Shown here: in pieces, positions 1 to 12,125 of the stretch
How positions within the stretch are numbered: the stretch's first letter is position 1
Layout: every line of letters starts with the position of its first letter
Source of the DNA: Varroa destructor
Taxonomy: Eukaryota > Arthropoda > Arachnida > Mesostigmata > Varroidae
Length of the DNA stretch: 64,000 nucleotides
Reading direction: 5' to 3'
Assembly (NCBI RefSeq): GCF_002443255.2
Contig: NW_019211459.1
Span: 22,120,632 to 22,184,631, forward strand
Notes under the pieces: generated by a model
Database searches by the model: none
Told to the model about the DNA's origin: nothing
Seen by the model: only the letters and a program-made list of their open reading frames with translations
Program-made: the position numbers and the translations under genes

Positions 1-640
1 CAAATTCACAATCGTTATATATATGTAATTCTACTAATTCTAATAGATCCATAAGCTGTATATAAGGTTCTAGTACGGATGTATTTATATGAGTCTATTT
101 GGTCGGTCGCTGGCAATTAGAATAAGGTCATGCCAAAATTTCACCCTGTGCTGAGCTTCACACCCGAACTAAATATTTGTGATCAATGGTGAACGCTACA
201 AAAGAATTCTAAATGTGCAATGAAGGCACACGAACTTTCTAAGGTTAGTATTTGGTCTTCGACTTCTGGCTGCGATCACTGCTGCTAGTCGGCCTAACCC
301 TAGTAATGTTTAGCCTATTCACCATTCTCGATCGTTGTTTTCTATCCTTCTTGAGGGCTTAGGTACCTTACGTTTCATTATGTGGACGATATTGTCAATT
401 GAAAAGTTCCATACTTCGGTAAACTTCACGATCGCTTTCCTCCTCTGGCTACTAAAGTCCGTCGCCCTTCCATGATGCTATATATAGTCACAAAAGCACG
501 AAAATCTGAAGTTCACTTCAAAATAATCTCTGGTCAACAACATAATTACCATCGAATAAACAAGGGTGACAGTAATTGCTCTACTAGTCAACTGTTTCAG
601 GCGGGTGCTGTAGATTGTGAACCTTTTCGCGACTCAGGCT
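1..640. other. Unassigned DNA left of the mariner relic
   Basis: No gene is recognised. On the minus strand this stretch should hold the C-terminal end and 3' terminus of the mariner-like element described next, but I cannot align it. A YVDD-like sextet on the plus strand near 376-387 is closed by stops on both sides within about 15 codons and is not treated as a reverse transcriptase. No terminal inverted repeat could be paired by eye. Confidence 0.5.
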
Positions 641-644
641 AAAA

Positions 645-1259
645 TGACGACATTTTAGAATGAACTTGAATCGCGCGTTGAGGCCAAGGTTAATCATTCT
701 TTTACTCAACCCAGAAAGTAATTGAAGCATGGAGATAAGGTCGAGCGTTGTTGTCAAGTAACCAGGCTGCGTGCTTTCAGTTGCCGTGCGGACGGTCTAC
801 GAATTTCTTGAGGACCTCAAGATAACGGGCTACATTGATTGTTTCATTTCCGGCGTGTATCTCTTAGAAGTAGACACCCCTGATGTCCCCTGCAAGTACT
901 AACATCGCCTTATGTCCATACCTACTTGGAATTATCACTGAACTCTATTTCTCTGTGGGGCAACCCCATTCTCTGGCCTGGCCCTTCTTCAGCTGGCAAT
1001 GGAGACTGAGCCATGCGTCGTCTATGATGACCACATGCTCCAGGCGGGTTTGTTGTTGATCAAAGTTCGAACGATAAAAACAAATCGTACGTGAAATATA
1101 CCACACGCATTTCCAATTGGCCTGGAGTCACACAAATGCCAGTTTTGGCTGACGGAGCTCTTTGGCTCTAAGCTCTGACTTTGTGAAAAGCCTGCTCGAT
1201 TTTTGGGGTACCACATGTGATCGCCCCTTCGCTGGCTTTCAGCACGTCAATCTTCGCTC
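645..1259 (-). pseudogene. Relic of a mariner-family transposase (DDE/D)
   Basis: A single minus-strand frame shows the central catalytic region of a mariner transposase, the enzyme that cuts and pastes an element through its terminal inverted repeats. Seen in order: VIIDDAW (first catalytic Asp at 1022-1020, where the family has GDExW), then GHKAML, GDIRGV and NETINVARY, and LLDNNARPY (second Asp at 755-753, where the family has HDNAxxH). The two Asp codons are 89 codons apart, close to the mariner spacing. The frame carries in-frame stops TAG, TAA and TGA between the two Asp codons and more on either side. The expected third-Asp region (YSPDLAPxD in the family) is barely alignable and the third Asp seems lost, possibly Ser. 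Upstream, a VPQK...LT stretch near 1200 may be the remnant of the family's WVPHELT segment. Termini and TA duplications were not found. This is a dead, old copy with no intact domain. Confidence 0.85.
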
Positions 1260-4200
1260 TTCGAAGGTTTGGTCGATTCACGTACTGTGCTCTTGCTTAA
1301 GGCCTTTTTGCCTAATGTCTTCACCAAACTTTGATGAATTCTCGTAGCGCCGTAAACTTCGAAAGACAAGAACTTGACTACTAAGCGTTAACTTTCAAGA
1401 TTTACAGGTATCTTCTTTCCTTCTCCTGTAGTGAACTCAACCGGTTTTCAGTCACAAGTCTCTAGAAAACTGAGGTACTTGTCGAATAGTGGCAGGTAGT
1501 TCATCTTCAACGTCCGCCAAGTTCGCTTGCAATAGATCAACACATTTCGAATTATCTATGTCTCTCCATGAACGAAACAGAATAAAATTAAATACAGGAA
1601 TTTTGCGCGATGGCTCGAGCGATACATCACAAATCTTAATAAGTATCTCTCCTTCCACAGCAATTTCGGGATGCTTCTTCAGCGATCGTACCATTAGAAA
1701 GGCGGTCTTCACATAAAAAACCGCGTATACATAGTTTGGATGCGGGAATTTCGTTCGTAGACAATGTGTTTTATGTCTAGGTGACTGACCTTGACAGTGA
1801 GGCAGAAATCTTTTGGCCATATTTCTTAAAACAGTAGGAAATATACATAGAATTTAAATAAAGCGAACTAAATGGTGCAACGCTTTGTTATACCTCCCTA
1901 TTATTTCTACAAGACTGTATTATAATGCCATAGCGACCAACTTGCCGGCCTATATAGGCGACAGAGGTCTTTTTTTATAGTGCCATAGTGTCTGAACTGA
2001 AAAAGGTATCGTATTTAAGAAGCGTATTCCTCTCAACGTTACTTGAAAGTGCAGCGAATCTTTGACCGCAACAGCTGGTCGTGACTCGGCTATATGGTTC
2101 GCTAATGCTACGCACAATTTACACAAACGTCCTCCATGATTTTCAACCTAACCTCTACATTTTGTTTGATCATTATGGGTGCATAATGTATTCACACAGA
2201 GCCAACGAAGAAGCATGACAGTTTTGTTCACATTATTTCTGATGTTACCACACCGCCACGTAAGGCTATGTACGCTCGTGCTCGTGCCGCTCCTTTTCTG
2301 AAGCAGGAGAACAATCGAGCGGCACGCAGGAGATATTCAAGGCGACGCCCTACCTGCCAGGCTTGCTGCCCTGTTACCCCTGCGTCACTTTGCATATCAG
2401 TTTTATCTATCCATCTCGTTGTCGTCAGCATCGTCTGTGACATTGTCGCTGTACAAAACGCATGTACGTACATCACCACTGATTCTCACAGGTCTTCCTG
2501 TTCCTCGTCTAACTTGCAGCACACACTTGAGGAGGCTGCTCCGTTCTTCGTCATCTTCGTGTATTCATTCAGTCCCTCTTTACTATGCAACACCTTCGGT
2601 GGCTCGAGTTCATTCTGCACACAGAAAAATCCAGCTAAATGAGCTTACACGGAGCTTTCTGTAAAACAGATGGCAATAAATTATACTCCTTAATAACAAA
2701 CTATGAAGTTTCGTCACTTATTTTTGGCCAATGTTCGTTGCGAGGCATTGAGGTAAACTTACTATAGTGTTCTTCGTTTGCGTAATTATTCAAGGTGCTG
2801 CTAAGAGGTTTCATTGAAGCCACTGGTAACAGCGTATGATATAGTAAATAGGAAACCTTCGATAACGGTACCACTTTTACTTGAACACATGTATTATAGA
2901 AAATGACAGAAATGTCGCAATTAACTTCATCGGTCGTTGTCTGCATAGTGACTTTTGTTAGCAACATTCACCCTACCCGATCATTCGTCCACTGAATAAT
3001 TCAGAGACCGATGGCAGTACTTCAACTGGGAGTGATGATTCTAAGTTATACTGAAGCTCGCCGGGCAGTAGTTTTCTTCACTGACGTTATTTTGCTAGCT
3101 GACTACTAGCAAAACCCTATGACATCTACAACAGAATTAGAGATTCAACTGGCCAGTAAGGAGACGCGGAAAGACTGGAGAGCGGTGGCGGTGGAGCCTC
3201 CTGGTGGCCAGAAACGACGCGACGCGGCAGTATTCCGAAAGGGAAAGCTATCTAGGAGTATGCGTTCGATTTGTTCCGAGGCGTGGATAAACGGTCAGTG
3301 TTGAAATTGGCATCGCTCTCTTGCAGCAACTGATGGCAGTAGTGACAAAACATTCGAAAATTGCTACTTTACAATCGAAAAACGAATTTCTTCGTTATTA
3401 AGTGCCGGCTTGCGCGTACCTCGGCACAATAGGCAAGGTCTTGACTCACTTCGGGTCGTTAAATTTCGTAGGAATGCAAAATATCGGACAGATCAGTGCG
3501 ACCAGCCGCAGCCATAGGGCAACTGGCCAAATCTGCTAACCCAAAAAACACTAGCATTCTGGCTAGAATACTATACAATGATGGCTATTACTACGCTTTT
3601 ATATTTGCTAATACATGAGCCGTCTTTTATAAACGGTAAGAAGTTAGTTACACAACGCGTTCCGTGAAGGATTATTAATTGAATGGTAATCTTCTTAAAT
3701 AAAATGCAATTACTGCGCAAATGTATCGAATTTGATTGCCCGTATAGCTTTGAGCCTTCGGCTGACGATAACGAGGGTAAGCAAAAACATTGAATTACAT
3801 TGAAAAAAAGACCTAGCTCTATACGTAGAAACTGTATAGTACTTTGTCATAGCTTTTCTGTTTTATACGTTATAGTATCGAGTTGGACTTGTAGATTCGT
3901 GTTTTAGTCTTTTTTCGTTTAGTCTGTGGACGCCATAGCTTCAGATGTCTATTACGTTTGAGGCCAACTTCTATATGGCCTGCCTTACGTTTAAAATACA
4001 GGATGAAAGGCTTCTACAAGCTGGGCCTGTTTGCAATCTAAAATAAAGCTTGCCCTACGCATGCATCCTGAACCAAGAGTCGTTACTCACACTACTTCGT
4101 CGGAGCAACGTTCTACGTAACCTAGTATATGAATCCTCTATCAAGAAAATGTCGTCCAAGCTCATTATATCATTATGAATTCGTAGCTCAGATCTGACCA

Positions 4201-4700
4201 ATCTGGTCGACTGTGTTCGTTCGTTCGAGCATTGCTCGAAGAGGAAATTTGACAGATATTGGCAAGACATCTTAATCAAGAAGTATTTTTATATGCCCTA
4301 AAAGATTTAGGCTCACCACACATTTGTCTCGTTCCTCTTGTATTGCATAGTTATTGTATCCGATCGTTCGATAGCTATATTATTTCAATACCGTATTTCT
4401 AAAATACCCTGATATCGACGATTCTTTTGGCCCCTATCTACAGTTGCCAACGAAAGGTTTTCAGCACATTAGACCTTAAAGCATCTACTTGTTCCTAGGC
4501 GGCCAAAATTTTGTATCGAATTAATTGAAGCGAGCTAGATTTTAAGATAAATAGGTTATCTACGCCTTTACGATATATATATAACGTTTATTCGCACAAA
4601 GTCAGACGAGTCGACCTACAAAATCTTCTCTTAAACCCTGCGGATAGTTATGCTCTGATTTCTAGATGGGCCACGAGACAGCCTGTCGAGAGCGAATCTT
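1260..4700. other. Unassigned intergenic or intronic DNA
   Basis: No gene is recognised. The largest open frame is 122 codons on the minus strand (1452-1820), lying just upstream of the mariner relic in the relic's orientation. It has a stretch near its C-terminal half (SWRDIDNSKCVDLLQ) that faintly recalls the linker between endonuclease and reverse transcriptase in non-LTR retroelements, but I cannot confirm it. A perfect 9-bp hairpin sits at 3090-3114. The rest shows no repeat or RNA gene. Confidence 0.4.
3090..3114. repeat. Perfect inverted repeat, 9-bp arms, 7-base loop
   Basis: TTTTGCTAG at 3090-3098 is matched by CTAGCAAAA at 3106-3114 with a 7-base spacer. No open frame or T-run gives it an obvious role. 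An inverted repeat of this size is expected a few times by chance in 64 kb. Confidence 0.8.
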
Positions 4701-4709
4701 ACTACGACT

Positions 4710-4727
4710 TATATATATATATATATA
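4710..4727. repeat. (TA)n microsatellite
   Basis: An uninterrupted alternating T/A run of 18 bases. It is one of about ten such tracts in the window. Confidence 0.95.
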
Positions 4728-4867
4728 GAGAGCCTCCCCTGAAGTAGCCATTTAAGTATGGTGTATACCTATTAACTGATGGATTTTCCAGAAAGCTGTG
4801 GTAGGCGACGAAAGCTCTAAGCGTCGTTTGGGATGCTGATCCGCTTGATGCAGATAATAAAACAACA

Positions 4868-4886
4868 TTTTTTTTTTTTTTTTTTT
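4868..4886. repeat. Poly(T) tract, 19 bases
   Basis: An uninterrupted T19. On the minus strand this would be a poly(A), as left by a retroposed sequence, but no target-site duplication or retroelement body is seen beside it. A simple homopolymer is the plain reading. Confidence 0.95.
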
Positions 4887-7800
4887 AGTTTTATATACCA
4901 TAGTAATACAAAGCATATCGTGATTGAGAACTTAGGCTCTCTTAGATCTCTGAACACTTAGATATTATAGAAGTGAAGGCGTAATAAAAAAATAACTTAT
5001 GATGTCCTAAAGTGTCTCAGAAGTATATCTACGTATCTTTAGGAAACGCTCGCCTCTTTTTGTTAAGTTCATGGCAGTTTTAATCAAGAACGTTGATAGG
5101 AGTCTCATTAAAAAGTCAGTCAGCTATCACTCACTGCACGTGCCGGAAACGACGTTAGGTTTCCTAAGTGTACTCCCACGCTAATCCCAGCCGATCTAAC
5201 CACAAAGGAAACGTTTTTTCTGTCTATTTTTCCTTCTTTTTCTTTTTTAGCTTCTTTACATGTATCATCGTTACGCCTCGCATTTCAGCCGCTTACCTCA
5301 GGAGTGATTTTCTTTTTAGCTTTGGGCTTAGTTCGACCTTTTTCAATTTCTCCTTATAGACCGTCTCGAAACTGGAAACACTTCGTTCATTACTTGAGCC
5401 TTTGCACTGCGCTACGAATGTCGCTGCAGCAACAGTAGTTGCTAAGACCGCCGCGTACAAGCGCCACCAATGCGGCTATCCCTAGCGGGCAAAACCGTCG
5501 TCTGCGGGTTAACTGCTTATCTCATACCATAATCTGCACATTAAAATTGTTTAGTATTAGCTGCGGCGTCAGTCCTGAATTCCGATACTCTCCGCCTATT
5601 CTCCCTTGTTCCGCCCTTTGCCCTTTTTCGATGCGCCAAAAAGGCGAAACACGATTAGCTATAGAATAGCAGAAAAACCCACGGGACCCGCTTTTTGTAG
5701 TGGTTACAAGAAAAACGCTTAGTCATGATGTCTCTGCAGGGGCATAAGAATGACGAAACCGGGGCAATAGGCACGCCGTATCTTTTTTTCGATGACACCG
5801 ACGTTTCTGGCGGTCAGACTTATCTCGAGCAAGCGGCTCTCGGCGAAACGAATATTTTCTGGTTGTTTAAATAGGACAAACGCGGGCTACCAGAAAAGTG
5901 GAGAGTGAGTTGTTCGTAGACATTCATCTGCTAAGTACAATAACACGCAATTAACGGTATGACGTTACACCAGATTAGCTTAAAGGAACAAATAACATAT
6001 TGAAGGCTGACAGTGTCGTATAACCGTACACGGACGACTATTTGCGTAATTGTGTGTAGATAGCTATACTCACACTAGTTGAATTCATTTGTTTTTGTTT
6101 ATGTGGAATATATGGCTTCCTGGGATTGTTCTCTCTCGCTCTCTCGATAAAGCAAGCATATGATTTAAAGCATCTCCTCTGCTATATTTCGGACTGAACA
6201 TTTTATTCCTGTCCAACAACCGGGCCATACTGTTTACTGCGTACAGGTTCCTCTTCACACTCACAGTAGCGACGAAATCTAGATGAGTGAATTTATGTCA
6301 TGAAGAAGAACATACGAAGCGTTTCTGATAAGTACCTTTTGTACGGCAGTCGTCCTCTTCATTTGAACAAAAGTGGCCTATGAGAGCAATTTTATACCAG
6401 CCCACGCTTTCTCAGTAGTTGTATAGTCGAAAGGGTTACTTTTACAGAGATCGCTGCAAGAGAAGGTCAAGCCGATTGTGAGTTCATCTGTCGTATCTCC
6501 GCCAGGCCAACTCTAAATAGCTTTTGATCTATTGCCAATAAACTTCTTTATTTAGGCGACCCGACCTGTGTACGGCATTGATCAGCTGGCCGAAAAGTTT
6601 CCATGTATTGAAATCGGACGTCTAGCTGTGTGCCTGTCGAGATAACTTTGTCCACAAAGTATTCTCAGTTTGCTTCTTGAATTGACAACTAAACTTATCT
6701 GATCAGCTAAGTTTGGCTGTCTGGACCAACGCCCACACCTTAGCTGCTTCGACACTTATTAACGCATGGCTCAATACTGTTTCATTTTGAAATTATGTAG
6801 GCTTGCTGATTACTACTGACATCTAGTGTTACTTGAAGGCGTGTTTTCTGATAAATCGAAAGCAGCTTGTTTAGTCAATTGCCATCACTTTTGCGGCGCT
6901 TCGTGGTGCTTCACGTCTAAAGACTTTGCCTCAATGGTGCTCGAGGCTTTAGTTCTCCCGCTATCCGCCAATGGTCATCTTTAGTTAACTTTCTATGATT
7001 TATGTAGATCAGCGACGGTTCCTCGTTTTTAAGATGCGTGCCTCTTTATATGGGCAAACCTGAGTGGCTTCCGTTGTAGTAGTGGATTTATTATGATTGT
7101 ATTTGGTATGAGCACTAGATGTCTATATCAAGAGTCACGAATGACTACTTGAAATGCTCTTGAAGGCAAACCGCTTCGCCTTTGCCGTATGAAGTAGGTC
7201 GGGCGAAATCCAAGTGGGAATGTCATGATATTTGGAGAGAAGTATCGGAGATGCTAAAGACCCCAGCATCCACTCCGCGCGCCCAGGGCTACGGATACAT
7301 GGGGTTCTAAGTTAGTCAAACTCCTGTTTTTGTCATTGCTTCCGCTGTTATGTGTCGCCAGTATAGCGGCCGCATAATATCTCAAGCACGATATATAGGC
7401 CCTTACGAAGCGAAAACCAGCTAGCTAAAGTACAATCTGCGCTTGAGCAAACCTTTTTATAGTAGTCAGAGCTTGTATGTTTGTGTACGTATTTGAACCC
7501 TTACGTATCAAACAGAGCGAGTTTACCCGAACAAAAACGAAAAGCTTGTTTCTATCATTCCAGTATCGCGTGTCACACCCTAGCTGAACCGTTTCCACCA
7601 ATGCTGGACACCTGTTTTTCTAGAATTTACAGTGAATACTTCTTTTGCAACGCTGTTTCATGCCTAGAGGCACCCGGCTAATTCCTTTTATCGACTAGAC
7701 CCACCCTGGTCGTATCAGCGCATTGCTCAATTACTCAACGGTGGGGGGGGGGGGGGGGGTAGTCAACGCGCCTCGTTTAGAAGTGCGAATGTGTACCTAC

Positions 7801-8746
7801 ATTTCCGCCGCCGTTACCACCTTTGACTACAACTAAGACAACTAGCATAGATTCAAACTTGCGAGCTCAGTTCGACAAACCCACATAGGTAGGATTCTTT
7901 TTACAGATACCCAGCTGCGTAGCGTAAAAAAGAATGGAGAAAAACAGCACCTACACCCCTAGAGCTGTCCGGGCACCTTGGCACAATGTCCGTTAACCAA
8001 CAGATGCAGTAGTTCTCAGCAATTGCTGCTCGCGCTTATTGGAATAATACAGGAGCAAGCGTATGGTTATAGCGTGTTTGCCCCTGTATCATAATTGCCT
8101 TTGCTTTCTGTCTCCCGGGAGCAACATCGTGCGAAGGAATGGTCCATTTTGTGGGGGCACGACTGTTCGTTGGGTAAGCTAGATGCACGAGTGGACGTTT
8201 AAAACGTAAGTTCTCCACGAATGCCTGCGGTAGAGGACATCTTTATCACTAGTACAGAATGGCGTTGGGCGTCCGCCACCATGACTTCATTCTGATTTAT
8301 TTATTTTTTTTTTTTATTTATGCTTTGTGTGCTGTACTTATTTGCTTACGCCCGCGCTGCAGTGAGGCGTTATTTTAACATACTACAGCTGGGCGAGCTT
8401 ACATTAGTGGTCCCTGCACCCATTGCCATATCCGCTGTATCGAAAACTACTTAAGCCGTAAGACGCTGGCGCGGGCATCGCGCTAGCATATGCCGCACCA
8501 GCGAATTAAGGGACTCCTTACTTGCGCACGTTAATGCGGCAATGGCGAGAGCATTCAATATGCTTACAAAGAGGATTCTTTCTGTGCTACACAAATGAGC
8601 ACAGACTAGTCTTATATACTGCGAGCTAAGAGAGCCATCTAGCTGTCGGGTGAGGAAAAGTCTGTGTATACACTCGTATAAAGTTCAACCAAACCTTAAG
8701 CGAGATACAGGGTTTTAGCGGGTGGACGAAATAAAAACATCAAATT
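4887..8746. other. Unassigned DNA with G17 tract
   Basis: No gene is supported. The segment holds a short well-formed frame at 5725-5874 and a possible very decayed transposase tail at about 5500-5669, both discussed as findings. It also holds a G17 homopolymer. The remaining open frames are under 80 codons without motifs. Confidence 0.4.
7743..7759. repeat. Poly(G) tract, 17 bases
   Basis: A run of 17 consecutive G. Long G runs are rarer than A/T runs in most animal genomes and can form G-quadruplex structures. They are also prone to sequencing length error, so the exact length is uncertain. Confidence 0.9.
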
Positions 8747-8750
8747 AAGG

Positions 8751-8779
8751 TATATAAATATATATATATATATAATATA
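8751..8779. repeat. Imperfect (TA)n tract
   Basis: An alternating T/A run with AA interruptions, the pure core lying at 8760-8774. Confidence 0.85.
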
Positions 8780-11064
8780 CAGGCGTAAAATGAAGGGCCT
8801 CAAGCTATCAAGAGGCCTTTTTGCACATAAGCATTGCACGTAAGAAATTATGTCGTCTTCCATATTATACATAGGTACGTTCGAGATAAACACAAGGTAT
8901 ACCGTATCATAAGCGTTATTCGCGGTACCGTAGATAGTATAAGTTTTCGTTTAATGAAAAATTACTATACGCTACACCGTTGGCAAACTGAACAAAATAT
9001 ATAGGGAAGTGTGGAAAGAATATTACTACAGCGTCTACCTGGGAAATAAAAAATTTAGAAGTATTCTTTGTCTTTTAATGTGCATGGAATCTATCATTCT
9101 AATACAACCTTACCAATCAAGCACTTTTCTGCAAAATTCATCATAGAGAAAACCATTTGAGGCAGTAGCACGGCAGTCTGAGAGCAAAGGGAGAGACTGT
9201 TTGAAGATGAAAATTGTTGCGCAATAACCCCATTTTAGTATATTCGCTGTTAGTCCCAGATAGATATATACCGCATAATCCTATGATTACATTAGATCCC
9301 GCAACTCGTGATTACCAATCGTGGTGGCTTTCCGCCCGAGTATTGAATCTCGAGAAAGGAATACGTATGGTGGGGATTATCTAAAAGGATTATACTGTAT
9401 CAGTACAATAACAAACTCTATTACATGAGATTTTTAAAAAGGCAGAATGTGCCGCTATTTTCTAGACAGCCTTTTTAAACAAATTTTATTTAACTTAGAT
9501 ATACGTAGAAAAGTGAGATTTTCCACCTTTCAGACTCTTATTCCTTAGTTTGAGCTTTAAATTCCATCCGCGTTCTCCATCACTGAACGCTTCATAACTA
9601 GGCCTTATCGTTCGGTCTAGATTACATTTGATACAACAGTACCATAATGCATTAACACATGGCTAATTCACATTAATTTGTATCACCCGCCATAAAAAGC
9701 TCCACGTCTACTAAAAATAACGGAAAACGGACAGTAAATGAAGTATATATAATTTGATATATCTGCGAGTTCTTTCCTTTCACATCTATTTAATGTCCTT
9801 CATCATATTTTTGAAAAAAAAACAGCACTCGGTAGGCGATTTCAAGGCGTTTTTCTTTCCCTTCGGTGGCTTACCGTTTCAGTGTTACTTCCACAATTTA
9901 TCAACTGGAAAGGCTGAGGCCGACATCGAATTGAAAAACTAGGTTGACTAACAAAATGAACGCGGCTATAGCGTAATGGCAGAGGTTGAACGACTTAGAC
10001 TTAAGATGTGGTTTAGTAAACGTTTCGTCGAAGTCTTTAGCTCTCTCCTGTTGCTATTACTGCTGTTTCTTGTCATGTTAAACTAAAATCAGCGGATCCT
10101 GACCGTCGGGATCCAACTGACGCTGAAGGAAGGTATTCGTTCAACTTCCTTGCCCTCTTCCTCCATGCCTTTTTCCGCATCTTCTTGCTGGTGCCGTGGA
10201 ACGAAGCATTTCACTGCACCACATCGCATCGTGTCCCGTCGGTAGGGTCGATGAGTTTAAACTGCTAGGCAACCACAAGGCGAGGCAGAAAACGGTGAAT
10301 GGATGGCGCCTGCGGCGACGGCGCTGCTCGCATATTGATCAACTATTAGCAGTCCTCTTCCTTAGGACGCTCTGCACGCCAGTGGTTTCTGCTCAGGCAT
10401 ACGAGATAGACTAGTTGCTAAACGGCGAAGCCAGCAGACACAACGGTAGTAGCGGCTATTTTCCGTCGTTGTATACAGCATGCGTCTATAGAGGTGGGGC
10501 ACTCTGTAGACGTTCAATAAAACGAAAGCCGCGGTTACGTCGGTGTGCTTAGCAGTACTGTTCGGCCAATATGATAAACGCCAGTTAATCCAACCACACG
10601 CTTGTAATAGGTGCAGCACACCTCAGCACATTTCGTGCTAAACCTTCGTTAGTTAAAATGCCCCTATCCGTTTTATGGCTTGGGGCGGGGGCACATACTA
10701 CATAACGCGTGTAAATCAAGAAAAAAATGTTTATGGTTGTGGGAGCCTTCTGGGATTACAATTGCCTCCACTGCCAATAGCCTTTTGCAATGCATTCACC
10801 GGTTTCGCCTTGCTTGATTTCTTCAAATCTATTGCCGATTATTTGAACTATTCACAGAAGCACTACGGACAACCCTACGCAGCAACTATCATCATCCTTT
10901 GATCAAAGACTTTTCTGAGTCTATAAGTGTACCCTGGTTCCTTTGTCGTGAGCTTCGAATCAACAGAAAAAATACGTTAGCTACATATAACATAAGGAAG
11001 TATTATGCTGGCAAAGCGGAAGTACTGAATCTCAGTCTTCTGCCAGCCTTCGCTATCCTTTGCG
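8780..11064. other. Unassigned DNA with paired stem-loops near 10.1 kb
   Basis: No gene is recognised. Open frames reach only 85 codons and overlap on opposite strands. At 10089-10151 two inverted repeats lie side by side. Otherwise nothing beyond unique sequence is seen. Confidence 0.4.
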
Positions 11065-11087
11065 ATATATATATATATATATATATA
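11065..11087. repeat. (AT)n microsatellite
   Basis: An uninterrupted alternating A/T run of 23 bases. Confidence 0.95.
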
Positions 11088-12078
11088 AGCAAAGCGAGCT
11101 AAGTTAAAACAATTCTTGAGTTAAAACGAGCTGAATTAAAGAAAAAAAAAAAAGCTCCCTTAAGCGCTAACCTGTACATGAAGCAACGAACTGTCTTACA
11201 AGAACTGTGTTTATATATTAGGTTGTCAGTTCCCAGCAAAAATTTTCTGATAATTTACGCCGTCGGGCGACCAATATTCATATGATTTTTTGCTTGTTTG
11301 TTCGATCACAATGTCATACCCCTTGGACCAGCGATTCATTGTCACTGTTATAATCATCAGAAAGATCGCGTTGCAACTGCAGATGCGCATTGATGGGGGG
11401 GGAGACGACTGAACTTCTAGTGATCCTTAGGTTCCATCATTTCGAAATGCCAGACACACGTATTTCCCCTACATATAGTAACGACATTCTCGTTTTAACA
11501 GTTAAGCCCACCACAGCGTTCGACAACGTATAGTTAGTGGATGCGGCAGAGCTCACAGAGGTAATGGCTTGGTCAGGAGTTGACTTGCCACACAGAGGCT
11601 GGCTGGTGTCAGCTTATTCCTGGCACGATAACTAGTTTCAGGAGAATTAATTAATGACAGGGATCAACGCATCTCTTACCAGACTAGGGTACAGTATAGG
11701 CCACCGCCTCACCGCAGTGCAAATCCTGGCCAGTAGGCCGGTAAAGCAAAGCTTATGCGGCTAGTGCACCTGGCTATAGCAGCTGTCGAGGCCGGACCTG
11801 TGAAGGTGGAGTGGGGATTCGCTGTTGATGATAACATGAGAACGGCGATTATAACTTACGTATCACTGAAAGTAAATATGAATGCATGTTTGAATTTTAC
11901 GCACGGTACTTAAACCTTTAGGTGTTGCTTCAAACGGCTGACTCACAACAGAACGTGTCTGTGCCCGCATTCGGACCTAATAAGCAAACACGTTACCTAG
12001 TCCTCTATCACATGGAAGGAAAACGTCATTAGGAAGCGGTCCTGCTATGACGGTTCCTCTATGCCTCTAAGCTATGAC

Positions 12079-12125
12079 TGTTATTCCTCAAGGAATAACA
12101 CAGAACAGAAGGATCTTCCTTCTGT
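12079..12125. repeat. Two consecutive perfect hairpins
   Basis: The first palindrome, 12079-12100, has perfect 10-bp arms (TGTTATTCCT and its complement) around a 2-base spacer. The second, 12105-12125, has perfect 9-bp arms (ACAGAAGGA and its complement) around a 3-base loop. Only four bases separate them. Both fall inside a 69-codon frame with no motif. No polymerase III box, T-run or known RNA family is evident, so the function is unknown. Confidence 0.85.

Noticed and set aside
376..390. YVDD motif on the plus strand suggesting a reverse transcriptase
   Set aside because: Stops lie within about 15 codons on each side and no other reverse-transcriptase motif is present. It overlaps the expected 3' end of the minus-strand mariner relic.
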